This document shows positions 35,310 through 44,025 of a stretch of DNA of 64,000 nucleotides, one piece after another. The position numbers were made by a program, and so were the translations under genes. The stretch is taken from NCBI GenBank assembly GCA_021806235.1, contig JAJZXU010000014.1, positions 1 to 64,000 on the forward strand, given 5' to 3'. The notes beneath the pieces were generated by a model that saw nothing but the letters and a program-made list of their open reading frames with translations, did no database searches and was not told where the DNA came from. How positions within the stretch are numbered: position 1 is the first letter of the stretch; each line of letters starts with the position of its first letter. The stretch is from Thermoplasmata archaeon (GTDB lineage Archaea; Thermoplasmatota; Thermoplasmata; Thermoplasmatales; Thermoplasmataceae).

Positions 35310-37799
35310 TTATCCTACAGCACCCATCTTTGACATTTCCAGCTTTACTAGCCTGTTCATCTCAACGGCAAATTCCATAGGTATCTCCTTCATAATATCG
35401 TCCATGAATCCAAGGACTATCATTGATGATGCCTCATCCTCACTTAATCCCCTGGATCTCAGATATGTCAGTTCCTCGGTTCCAATTTTTCCAACTGTTG
35501 CCTCGTGGCTGAATGTTGCTGTGGGTTCATATATCTCATCGTATGGGTATGTATAGTTCTTTGAATCATTGTTTATCAATAATGCATCACACTGTACATG
35601 GCTTTTTGCGTTTTTTGCACCCTCATTCATTCTTACCAGTCCACGGTATGCCGTTAACCCATCATCCAGGCTTATAGATTTTGATACAATCCTTGATGTT
35701 GTGTCCGGTGCCATATGTATTGCCTTTCCACCCGCATCCTTAAATGTGCCCTTTGTTGCCAGTGTTATCTGTAGATTAGATGTTGATGCTCCTCTCCCAC
35801 GGAGATATGATGATGGATATATCATCGTTACCTTTGATCCGAGTTCACCGGTGACCCAGTCCATATGTGCACCTTCATCTACCCATGCCCTTTTCACAGG
35901 TAAATTATATACACTGTCGGACCAGTTCTGTACACTTGTATATTTTACATCTGAGTGTTTTCTGGCATATATTTCAACTATTGCGGTATGCAATGAACTT
36001 GTATTGTATTTCGGGGCAGTGCAGTTATGTACAGCGAAACCTTTCACGAGGTATGAATCGTCTGTTTCCACCTCTAAATTATAGACTATATCATTGTATT
36101 CTTCTCTCTCAATTTTTTTAATGGGTACGTAATAATAGTTATCTTTATGCCTTACCCTGCTGAATTTTATATTTTTAGTATATTCTATTATATACTGTTC
36201 CTTACTGTTAATTCCATTCCCGTTAGTGTGGCCTTTTGATGCTTTTCTTATCGTGATGCCGGCAAATATACTGCTCCTTGATAACATTTCCTGTACCTGG
36301 AATGCTAACATTTTACTAGCTGTTAAGAGCCTTACCGCCCTTGAGCTGCCCTTCCTGGTGTATATGTTGCCATCACCCTTTCTGTAATATTCCAGTAATA
36401 GCATCTGCTTTTCAGGTGGAAGTTTCATAATTTTACCTGAAAATACCTTCTGGTCAGCATATTTGCCCGCATTGTCCGAGCATATGTCAATTAGTTTCTT
36501 TGAATGTGTTGATACTGTATAATATTTATCAGGTACTCTGGATATATCTACCTGTTCTCCTAGGGCCTTTATTATTCCATATAATTCATATGCAATTTCC
36601 TTACCGGAATTACAGAACGAGAATGATAATTGAGATGTACCCAATGATACGGACCCTCTGGCTGTATATAAACCCAGGATCTTCAGTATATTGCCATCCA
36701 TAGATGGGTCATCAACTGTTTCTTTTGGTGATACATATACCATAAAATCGCCAGTGCTTAATTCATCAACCCTGCGGTATTCTGGAGTTGCTTTCATCAA
36801 TTTCTCTGTGGATATTTCGTATTTACCATTTCTAATTCTCGATGCAACACCCTCATTCTTAATACTCAATAGTGGATGTTCGGATGTGGCCCTGAAGGCG
36901 TTTCCAGCAGATAACGGTGTAATTTTATACATATATCCATTGTATGGATGTACATATTTCCTTGCTATTTTTCTCTTGTTTCCTGTATTAGATATAACCT
37001 CATCATTAGTGTATAAATCGTATATCTCCGTGAATTTATCACCCTGGCTTACCAGTTCATCTTCAGGCAGGCAACCCTCTATATAGTGAACTTTAGCGCC
37101 CTCATCAGCTATTACTATTGTGTGTTCAAACTGCCCGCTCTGTTCACCGTTTAACCTGAAATATGTCTGCAATGGCATATCTATTGTAACGTTTTTCGGT
37201 ACATATAAGAATGAACCCCCGGACCATACTGCACCGTTCAGGGCTGCAAATTTATTATCACTCGGTGGTATTGCCTTACAATAGTATTCCTTTACTAAAT
37301 CAGGATATTTCTGTACTGCTGTATCCAGATCTGTAAATATAACACCCTTATCTTCCCATTCCTTTCTCAGGCTACCGTAAACACCCTCACTATCATATTG
37401 TGCCACAGATCCTGCTAAATACTTCTGCTCCATCTGGGGTATACCTAATTTATTGAATGTTTCCTTTATCTGGTCTGGCACATCATCCCAGTTTTTTGCC
37501 TTTGACTCACCTGGTTTTGTATAGTATGTAAGCTCATCAAAGTTTATCTCTGATAAATCCGGGCCCCACGTTGGCATTGGCTTTGAGAAAAATATATCCA
37601 GTGCCTTTAACCTCATTCTTTTCATCCATTCAGGCTCTTTTTTAATTTCTGATATTTCCTCAACTATTTTACCGTTTAAACCTTTACCTGTTGAATAAAC
37701 CGGATTGATTTTATCATAAAATTCAAAATCCGATTTTTTGCTATGCTTTAAACTTTCGGTTAATTTTTCTATTTCCTCATCCTTACTGTAATCTTCCAT
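35310..37799 (-). CDS. sufB: SufB Fe-S cluster scaffold, interrupted by an intein
   Basis: 829 residues from the ATG at 37799 (GGGGTGAT lies 4 nt upstream; an in-frame ATG at 37820 sits within the end of sufC). Residues 1-242 and 593-829 are SufB exteins of normal combined length (about 479). Before the intein the chain reads HTIVIADEGAKVHYIEG, and after it CTAPKYNTSSLHTAIVEIYA, the conserved SufB core. The insertion is therefore at a highly conserved Cys. SufB forms the SufBC2D complex that builds [Fe-S] clusters. Splicing must occur to give active protein. Confidence 0.95.
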   Translation of the reverse strand: MEDYSKDEEIEKLTESLKHSKKSDFEFYDKINPVYSTGKGLNGKIVEEISEIKKEPEWMKRMRLKALDIFFSKPMPTWGPDLSEINFDELTYYTKPGESKAKNWDDVPDQIKETFNKLGIPQMEQKYLAGSVAQYDSEGVYGSLRKEWEDKGVIFTDLDTAVQKYPDLVKEYYCKAIPPSDNKFAALNGAVWSGGSFLYVPKNVTIDMPLQTYFRLNGEQSGQFEHTIVIADEGAKVHYIEGCLPEDELVSQGDKFTEIYDLYTNDEVISNTGNKRKIARKYVHPYNGYMYKITPLSAGNAFRATSEHPLLSIKNEGVASRIRNGKYEISTEKLMKATPEYRRVDELSTGDFMVYVSPKETVDDPSMDGNILKILGLYTARGSVSLGTSQLSFSFCNSGKEIAYELYGIIKALGEQVDISRVPDKYYTVSTHSKKLIDICSDNAGKYADQKVFSGKIMKLPPEKQMLLLEYYRKGDGNIYTRKGSSRAVRLLTASKMLAFQVQEMLSRSSIFAGITIRKASKGHTNGNGINSKEQYIIEYTKNIKFSRVRHKDNYYYVPIKKIEREEYNDIVYNLEVETDDSYLVKGFAVHNCTAPKYNTSSLHTAIVEIYARKHSDVKYTSVQNWSDSVYNLPVKRAWVDEGAHMDWVTGELGSKVTMIYPSSYLRGRGASTSNLQITLATKGTFKDAGGKAIHMAPDTTSRIVSKSISLDDGLTAYRGLVRMNEGAKNAKSHVQCDALLINNDSKNYTYPYDEIYEPTATFSHEATVGKIGTEELTYLRSRGLSEDEASSMIVLGFMDDIMKEIPMEFAVEMNRLVKLEMSKMGAVG
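36024..37073 (-). other. SufB intein (350 aa) with a LAGLIDADG-type endonuclease domain
   Basis: Begins with Cys (CLPEDELV, block A), block B contains ATSEHPL with the Thr-x-x-His splicing motif, and it ends YLVKGFAVHN before the +1 Cys (blocks F and G). The two endonuclease blocks are at host residues 375-383 (LGLYTARGS) and 470-478 (EYYRKGDGN). In active DOD endonucleases each block carries an acidic catalytic residue: here the second (GDG) is kept, but the first has Arg where Asp/Glu is expected. The homing activity is therefore probably lost while splicing should work. SufB inteins are known in Ferroplasma. Confidence 0.93.
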
Positions 37800-37804
37800 A
37801 TCTA

Positions 37805-38548
37805 TCACCCCGTTATCCAATCATATCCTTCATCCTCTATCCTATCGGATGTACTCTTATCGCCATTCATCACTATTTTCCCATCCTTCAATACGTGAAC
37901 AAATTCAGGTTTTATGTCCTTTAGTATCCTCTGATAATGGGTTATAATTAAAAATCCAACATTCTGATTGTGCATTTTTTTGATCTCTGCAGAAACGAGT
38001 TTTAATGCATCAACATCCAGGCCGGAATCGATTTCATCCAGTATTACAATCTTTGGTTTCAGCACAACCATCTGCAATATTTCAAATCTCTTTCTTTCCC
38101 CTCCAGAGAAACCATCGTTTATTGACCTTGATATAAATGATTCGTCCATATCAACATCTTTCATTACAGCTTTTACCATATTGAAGAAATCCTTCAATGG
38201 CATTTTTTCTTCAGGATATAAATTATTATATGCCATTCTTAAAAATGATGAGATTTTTACACCACTTATCGAAATAGGGCTCTGAAATGCAAGGAATAAA
38301 CCGAGTTTTGCCCGGTCCTCTGGGGCAGCGTTTGTTATATCCCTGCTGTTGATTAATATTTTTCCTGATGTAATTTTATAATTTGGATGACCTATTAATA
38401 CCTCACCCAGAGTACTTTTACCTGCACCGTTTGGACCCATCAGGGCATGAATTTCTCCAGACTTTACGGTCAGGTTTATGCCCTTCAGTATTTCCTTATC
38501 TTCAACGTTTGCTTTTAAATTTTTAATTTCAAGTACTGTTTCACTCAT
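37805..38548 (-). CDS. sufC: SufC, Fe-S assembly ATPase
   Basis: 247 residues. Walker A ALMGPNGAGKSTLGEVLIG, signature DGFSGGERKRFEILQMVV, Walker B IVILDEIDSGLDVDAL, and the H-loop FLIITHYQRIL. The SufC-specific SGGERKR and EIDSGLD forms separate it from transporter ABC proteins. It powers the SufBC2D scaffold. The stop sits just before the sufB start with a GGGGTGA that serves as the sufB ribosome-binding site. Its promoter overlaps a palindrome. Confidence 0.95.
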   Translation of the reverse strand: MSETVLEIKNLKANVEDKEILKGINLTVKSGEIHALMGPNGAGKSTLGEVLIGHPNYKITSGKILINSRDITNAAPEDRAKLGLFLAFQSPISISGVKISSFLRMAYNNLYPEEKMPLKDFFNMVKAVMKDVDMDESFISRSINDGFSGGERKRFEILQMVVLKPKIVILDEIDSGLDVDALKLVSAEIKKMHNQNVGFLIITHYQRILKDIKPEFVHVLKDGKIVMNGDKSTSDRIEDEGYDWITG

Positions 38549-38571
38549 TAATGTATTATTACAAATTCATA

Positions 38572-38595
38572 TTTAAACATTTTATTATGTTTAAA
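38572..38595. promoter_or_regulatory. Palindrome overlapping the sufC TATA box
   Basis: TTTAAACAT (38572-38580), a 6-nt spacer, then ATGTTTAAA (38587-38595): a perfect 9-bp inverted repeat. On the minus strand the proximal arm forms TTTAAATATG about 25 nt before the sufC start, i.e. it covers the TATA box. It is a candidate operator for the divergent SufR-like regulator. Confidence 0.55.
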
Positions 38596-38602
38596 GTAAC
38601 TA

Positions 38603-38619
38603 AAATACTATAAGTATTT
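38603..38619. promoter_or_regulatory. Second palindrome, upstream of the SufR-like gene
   Basis: AAATACTATAAGTATTT is a 7-bp perfect inverted repeat with a 3-nt centre. It overlaps the AT-rich TATTTATATT that is the likely TATA box of the plus-strand regulator (start 38649). Binding would repress the regulator itself. The arms differ from the first palindrome, so a common protein is not certain. Confidence 0.45.
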
Positions 38620-38648
38620 ATATTAAAAGATAATATATAAGTGATAAC

Positions 38649-39302
38649 ATGGAAGAAGTTGTAAACGATTATCTTGGTACCAATAAAAGTTCGATATTAA
38701 ATTCACTATTATACGAGGATAAAACACTTGATGAACTGTCAGTTATACTGGAAATAAATAAAAATGCTGTGAGAGAGCATATAAATTACCTTGAAAATAA
38801 AAATCTTGTTTCATCATATTTTTTAAGGGTAAAAACTGGAAGACCGAAGAAATACTATAAATTAACAGAGAGGGGAATGCAAATATTTCCAAAACAGTAT
38901 ATTAACTTCTCATCATTATTATTAAAGGAAATAGAAAGTGAATTCGGAACTGCAAAGCTTAACAATATACTTGTAAAAATTGCGGATAGGATGGTACATG
39001 ATATAGACTCAGATAACATGTCATTAAATTTATTATCAAGGGAAGAAAAGATTGAAAAATTGAAAAGCTATGTAAACATACTGAATAAACTCGGGTATTA
39101 TGCAAAAATGGAAATAGATGGGGACTGTGTAAAAATAATAAGGCATAACTGCATATTTTATGAGCTTGCAAAAAATAATAAAGAACTTGTATGTGGATCC
39201 CTGGAAAAATCAATAATAGATGATACCCTGAATAATAATTTTACACTGCTTGAGAATTTCCCTGACGGGGACAGTAAATGTGTTGTTGAAATTAAATTAT
39301 AA
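38649..39302 (+). CDS. SufR-like winged-helix regulator of the suf operon
   Basis: 217 residues. Residues 10-75 are a winged helix (LDELSVILEINKNAVREHIN followed by YLENKNLVSSYFLRVKTGRP, the wing). The C-terminal half contains four cysteines (160, 168, 182, 211), three of them in IRHNCIFYELAKNNKELVCG and SKCVVEI, an arrangement like the Fe-S-binding cysteines of SufR. It is divergent from sufCBD with a 100-bp gap and two palindromes, the classic layout of a repressor that senses Fe-S cluster supply. Identity as SufR orthologue is inferred from structure and position. Confidence 0.78.
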   Translation: MEEVVNDYLGTNKSSILNSLLYEDKTLDELSVILEINKNAVREHINYLENKNLVSSYFLRVKTGRPKKYYKLTERGMQIFPKQYINFSSLLLKEIESEFGTAKLNNILVKIADRMVHDIDSDNMSLNLLSREEKIEKLKSYVNILNKLGYYAKMEIDGDCVKIIRHNCIFYELAKNNKELVCGSLEKSIIDDTLNNNFTLLENFPDGDSKCVVEIKL

Positions 39303-39659
39303 CAATTTATCAAAACTGGCAATATTTTTATTTTTTAAAAAATTGTATAAAACCAACGCATTGCTATGTTCTTCATCCTTTGTTGCATACAGTAGGGTGA
39401 TATTATATTTCCCGGATAGATTTATTATTTCATTGACATATTTACTGTTTTCAAGTTCATTGTTATAGCGTTTTTTGAATTCTTCCCACCTATCGGCATT
39501 ATGGCTATACCATTCCCTCAGGTCTTTTGACGGCGCAATTTCCTTTAACCAGATATCTATATTATCCCTTTTTATGCCACGTGGCCACAAGCCATCTATC
39601 AGAATTTTTTTATAATCTGCATCGGTATTTTTATCATAGACCCTTTTTATTCTGATCAC
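39297..39659 (-). CDS. DUF488 family protein
   Basis: 120 residues, normal for the short YeaO-like DUF488. Motifs: RVYDKNTDADYKKILIDGLW, PRGIKRDNIDIWLKEIAPS, LREWYSHNADRWEEFKKRY, and ITLLYATKDEEHSNALVL, all family hallmarks. No enzymatic function is established for the family. It overlaps the SufR-like gene end by 6 nt in convergent orientation. Confidence 0.9.
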   Translation of the reverse strand: MIRIKRVYDKNTDADYKKILIDGLWPRGIKRDNIDIWLKEIAPSKDLREWYSHNADRWEEFKKRYNNELENSKYVNEIINLSGKYNITLLYATKDEEHSNALVLYNFLKNKNIASFDKLL

Positions 39660-39770
39660 AGATAATATTATATGATGGTTTTATAAATATATTTCTATAA
39701 TTTGTAACTGGAATTTACCGGTATACACAATGCGGGATCATTATAAATTCCGGAATTACCGGGATTTTAG

Positions 39771-40346
39771 CACAGTGAGCGAGAGGCCCCCCATGAAAGC
39801 CCGATGGCCCAAATTAAATTTATAAAGAGTTAGACAATAGTGTGATGACTTTCCTAAAAACCCTTCTTTGGCTCCTTTGGGTCAGATATCTCCTTTATGT
39901 TTTTGTACACACGTTTGATCCCTGAATCTATGAATTCCTGACTCTACGGTATGAATCTTTATTCATGTCATGACAATCAAATTCTCTGATCACATCAGAA
40001 AATGAGGTTATTAGGAAACGTCTGATATGGAACTAACATATTTTAATGAAAATTGCCATACCACACAGGAAAGTTAATGCAGGTTCAGATTTAAACTTGT
40101 TTCTCTTCCCTGTTACATGCACCTTGATCCGGGAAATCAGGGGATGGGGAGTTATATTACGGAATACTTCTACTTGCCTCCATGACAAACAGCTATTTTG
40201 GGGGGCATCACAATTAACGGGTGTTTTGGGTCACTCATAACAGTAAACTCATTTGCAACTGGCAGTGATGCAATCAATCTTTACTAAGAAAACAAAGTCT
40301 CGGGGGGTAATTTTTGATCTACTGTTTAGTCGTGGGAGGATGTCAC
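39771..40346 (+). mobile_element. Decayed IS200/IS605-type element (ends only recognisable)
   Basis: The left end CACAGTGAGCGAGA (39771) and the right end TTTAGTCGTGGGAGGATGTC (from 40325, then AC) match those of the 225-bp elements at 45912 and 61561. It is preceded by TTTAG rather than TTTAT. The 576-bp interior has no intact gene. On its minus strand about 39855-39947 reads FIDSGIKRVYKNIKEISDPK then EPKKGF and a stop, a likely transposase remnant of unclear family. A 64-codon plus-strand frame at 40046 looks accidental. The remainder of the 39660-40446 gap shows no gene. Confidence 0.55.
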
Positions 40347-40446
40347 GTCACGGAACATAACTGTATATAAATGGGAAGGATAATTTTAAAAAAGTATATA
40401 ATAAATTATGCAAAGTTACAGTGCATCATTTTTATTCTAAAAATTA

Positions 40447-40920
40447 TTATAAGTGATCGCCAGATTCCATGAAAACAAACTTAAAGTTTACACTTTTGTT
40501 AAGGGACTTGTTTAACATGTTTCTTATAGAATTTAGATTTTCGGTATATAACACCGCAATAAAACTGGAATTATTATTTGTAAAAACGGGCAAATTCCAC
40601 TTTTTTAACATTCCATAAGAAACGTTCATTTTTTCTCTTATCTGCTGTACAATTTTATTAAAGGTTTTACCATTTTTATTTGTAAAATTACCTTTTAATT
40701 CTATCATGTATATCAAAAATTTTTTCTTCTGGTCATCTTCTTTTATTACAACAAAATCACATCTGGGTTTTTTACCTGCTTTAATTTCCAAATCTTCCAT
40801 ATCCCTTTCAATTTCATAATTAATTATCATCATAGAGTTGCCGAAAATGGGTGCATAAATGCCATTTTCACACATCACGCATTTACCATTTTTTATTGTT
40901 ATCTGGGTAGTCAATAGCAT
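40447..40920 (-). CDS. Small PD-(D/E)XK nuclease-like protein, partner of the AAA ATPase
   Basis: 157 residues from the ATG at 40920, which overlaps the ATPase stop by one base (TGATG); a GTG at 40923 is also possible. The core PRCDFVVIKED followed by FLIYMIELKGNF has Asp, then Glu-x-Lys at the spacing of a restriction-like fold (D...ExK), and QQIREKMNVSYGMLKKW is a helix after it. The exact family is not recognised. Tight coupling to the ATPase suggests a two-component system in which this is the effector. Confidence 0.6.
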   Translation of the reverse strand: MLLTTQITIKNGKCVMCENGIYAPIFGNSMMIINYEIERDMEDLEIKAGKKPRCDFVVIKEDDQKKKFLIYMIELKGNFTNKNGKTFNKIVQQIREKMNVSYGMLKKWNLPVFTNNNSSFIAVLYTENLNSIRNMLNKSLNKSVNFKFVFMESGDHL

Positions 40921-42695
40921 CACTCTGTTTTATTGTTTATTTTTATTGCCCAGTTAGCAACAAGATCGTCAAAATCAGTCATTGATTTTATTTCATTTCC
41001 TATTTCATCCATATTTATTTTTTTAATGCTCCTGTTTCCAGCTAAATAATTAAAACTTACATTGAAATTTTTTATATTTTTTATTAGCATTTCAGCAAAT
41101 TTGTTATGATAATCATTAAGCTTTTTAATATTAAAAATATATTTCAGGAATAATTTCATATCATCAATTGAGGGCTCGAAATATTGCATTAAATATATAC
41201 TGTTTATTATATAACTGCTATGTGTTGTAATAATTATTTTATGCCCTAACTTTGCAAGCGCAATTATAAGCAAACCCATCAAAAATTGTGCCTGTATATG
41301 TAGCTGGGTTTCTGGTTCTTCTATAAATATAAGGGATTTGCCATCTATAGCGTTTATAGGCAATAATAATCCGGACACTTCCTGTACCATAGCAGATGCC
41401 ATATTAATATCCACTTTAACATGATTTTTTGCATCGCTGTATATAAGCTGACCTAAATTATTAATTGAAATATCACCATTTATAAATATTTTAAAAAATG
41501 TAGTTATATCGCCATTTAAATGATTTTGCTTTAAATTGCTTACACCAGTACGATAATAGGCTAGATAGCTATTTATCAACGTTGCCATTTCGTTACGCCG
41601 GTTGTGATATAAACCCGGCCTTATATCTAAAGCCGTATTATTGATTAATACCGATCTGCCATACGGTATAAAAATAGAATCGGAAACACCTAATTTATTT
41701 TTAATATTGTTTATAAAAATATTTATTGTTGTGTTAAGATAATTCTCAAATTTTTTATTTACATAGCCTTTGATCAGGTAATTATATAATGTGTTCTGGA
41801 AATCTATATAGTTTTCATATGTCCTGTCAAGTTTATCTAATAAGGCTGTTATATCCTTTATATCAGTTTTTTCATTTTTATGCATATTCCTTGAAATTGA
41901 AATAAATGAATTATCATATTTTGTTGTTATATCTATGGATGCATCTACTTTTATATTAAATGTGGATTTATTGGTGCTTCTTTCCATTACAGTTAAATTA
42001 TCTTTTAATTTAATACTTATACTTCTAAGGGAATTTATTATTTGTATAGAGGTAATAGACTTTATGGAACCTCTTATGGAGAGGTAAAATGGCTCAAGGG
42101 AAATATTTACTGGTGAACTGCCTTTGAGTTTAAACTCGGATTCAACATCGTCTATTGAAAAATTATCTATTATGTTATCAAAATTATCTATTCTAACCGA
42201 TGTTTTATTTTCTTCATATGAAACTACACTTGAATACCATATCTTATCATACTTGTTTATAATCTGTTTTATGTTATCATTAATGTTAATATTAAAATTA
42301 AGCCTCAATGGTATATTAAAAGTACCATCGTTGTATGTAACATTAACATTATATCTTTCTGAAATAGTTTTTATTATAATGTTTATGATCTCGTCATTTG
42401 AAATTGATTTTTCATTTAATATGTATGATATTGAAATAATAGCTTTTATTGAATTTTTTTCTTCTTTGCCAATCTTTTCATTTATGTTATATACCTTATT
42501 TATGTCTTCCATAAAGTAATTTATAAAATCCTTATCTATTTCAGCATTGAGAAAACGTGTAACTGAAAATAATGACCTTAATGTATAGGATTTTCCTGCA
42601 CCAGGCAATCCGTATAATACCGTAATATTATCGATGTCTATTTTTGCATCGGTAATTGGACCTATGTTTTTTATTTCTGCACCTATTTTTGACAT
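40920..42695 (-). CDS. AAA ATPase of the RecF/OLD-like (AAA_15/AAA_21) class
   Basis: 591 residues. N-terminal IKNIGPITDAKIDIDNITV is the strand-loop of SMC/RecF-type ATPases, with Walker A GLPGAGKS (29-36). The middle 380 residues are a long, low-similarity insert with helical parts. Walker B LIFIEEPETQLHIQAQ and the switch histidine in KIIITTHSSYIINSIYLMQY are intact near residues 455-490. It lacks a TOPRIM domain, unlike OLD nucleases, so the paired small gene may supply the nuclease. ATPases of this class are common in anti-phage systems such as PARIS and Septu. The cassette abuts a mobile-element relic. Confidence 0.8.
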   Translation of the reverse strand: MSKIGAEIKNIGPITDAKIDIDNITVLYGLPGAGKSYTLRSLFSVTRFLNAEIDKDFINYFMEDINKVYNINEKIGKEEKNSIKAIISISYILNEKSISNDEIINIIIKTISERYNVNVTYNDGTFNIPLRLNFNININDNIKQIINKYDKIWYSSVVSYEENKTSVRIDNFDNIIDNFSIDDVESEFKLKGSSPVNISLEPFYLSIRGSIKSITSIQIINSLRSISIKLKDNLTVMERSTNKSTFNIKVDASIDITTKYDNSFISISRNMHKNEKTDIKDITALLDKLDRTYENYIDFQNTLYNYLIKGYVNKKFENYLNTTINIFINNIKNKLGVSDSIFIPYGRSVLINNTALDIRPGLYHNRRNEMATLINSYLAYYRTGVSNLKQNHLNGDITTFFKIFINGDISINNLGQLIYSDAKNHVKVDINMASAMVQEVSGLLLPINAIDGKSLIFIEEPETQLHIQAQFLMGLLIIALAKLGHKIIITTHSSYIINSIYLMQYFEPSIDDMKLFLKYIFNIKKLNDYHNKFAEMLIKNIKNFNVSFNYLAGNRSIKKINMDEIGNEIKSMTDFDDLVANWAIKINNKTE

Positions 42696-42758
42696 TATTT
42701 CCTAATGTTGATTATAAAAATATATAATTAGTTTTTGCTTTAATTTAAATTAAAAAAT

Positions 42759-43898
42759 TTAAAGTTTGTTAAAATAATCAGCTATTCCTGATATACCGGC
42801 CTTTATTGTTTCTTCCGACGCTGCATATGATATTCTGAAATGCTTTTCTGCACCGAATGGGTCACCGGGAGTAACAATAACATTTTCTCTATCCAGTAAA
42901 TCCATAGCCAGATCATCAGATTTCTTATCAGCATTGTATTCTGGAAATACATAAAATGCCCCCTCTGGCTCATACAATGATAGACCATCTATTTCCTTAA
43001 GCATGGATACTGCTATATCCCTCCTTTTGCTGAATTTATTTTTCATTTCAATAACACTTTTTTCATCGTCCAGGGCCTTTAATGCCGCATACTGTGATAT
43101 TGAAGGTGCACATGTTAATGTCTGTTGCTGAACCTTATTTGATGCCTTTATGATTTCTTCGGGTGCCACCATATACCCGATTCTCCATCCTGTCATTGCA
43201 TAGCTCTTGGAAAAACCACTGATGGTTATGGTTCTTTCCTCCATTTCCTTGATGCTCCCGGGCGAAAACATTTTTCCCTTATAAATCAAATCCTCATATA
43301 TTTCATCGGAAATTAAATATAAATTATTTTCAATAATAAAATCAGATAGTTCCCTTAAAGATTTTTCTGAGTAAACCTTGCCTGTAGGATTTACCGGATT
43401 ATTTAACATAAATACCTTTGTTTTTGGTGAAACGTATTTTCTCATTAAATCCGGATCAAATTCATAGTTGTTATCGGTTTCAGCTATTACATTTTTTCCC
43501 CCATTTATTTTTACTATATCTGGATATGATACATAATACGGTGAGGGCAGTAAAACCTCATCACCCTCATCTATTATAGAATACAATGCAAGATTCAGGG
43601 AAAATTTTGTGGGAGTAACAAGAACATTTTTTGCTTCTGTATCGATGTTATTCTTTTTCTTCATTTTCTCGGCTATTTTTTTTCTCAATTCCATTATACC
43701 TGCAGAGGGCGTATAATGGGTTTTACCCTCAAGTGCCTCCTTATATGCATAATCGATAATTTCCTTGGGTGTTGTGAAATCCGGCTCACCAATGCCGAAA
43801 TTATATATTGTTTTGCCCTGTGCCTTCAATTCAGCTGCCTTGTTTGACATACTTACAGTTGCAGATTCGTTAATTTTATTTACCCTTGAGGATACCAT
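42759..43898 (-). CDS. aspC: Class I aminotransferase (aspartate-type)
   Basis: 379 residues. PLP-related motifs: NFGIGEPDFTTPKEI, the TPSAGIMELRKKIAEKM region, LNNPVNPTGKVYSEKSL, ISDEIYEDLIYKG, and Schiff-base Lys in ISGFSKSYAMTGWRIGYMVA, followed by the carboxylate-binding Arg in HFRISYA. This is the archaeal aspartate/aromatic aminotransferase group (subfamily I-gamma), so aspartate or aromatic amino acids are the likely substrates. Monocistronic. Confidence 0.9.
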   Translation of the reverse strand: MVSSRVNKINESATVSMSNKAAELKAQGKTIYNFGIGEPDFTTPKEIIDYAYKEALEGKTHYTPSAGIMELRKKIAEKMKKKNNIDTEAKNVLVTPTKFSLNLALYSIIDEGDEVLLPSPYYVSYPDIVKINGGKNVIAETDNNYEFDPDLMRKYVSPKTKVFMLNNPVNPTGKVYSEKSLRELSDFIIENNLYLISDEIYEDLIYKGKMFSPGSIKEMEERTITISGFSKSYAMTGWRIGYMVAPEEIIKASNKVQQQTLTCAPSISQYAALKALDDEKSVIEMKNKFSKRRDIAVSMLKEIDGLSLYEPEGAFYVFPEYNADKKSDDLAMDLLDRENVIVTPGDPFGAEKHFRISYAASEETIKAGISGIADYFNKL

Positions 43899-44025
43899 TA
43901 TCTGTGATTAATTATTAATTTATAACGTTTATTATTAAAAATATGGACGAGTGACAAATTATCAAAATGCTGTGTAAAAAATTATTTAGCAGAATAAATT
44001 AAAAAGATAATATTTTAGGTGTGTT

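Noticed and set aside
40046-40240. 64-codon frame within the decayed element
   Set aside because: No recognisable family, no promoter, and it lies in degenerate mobile DNA.
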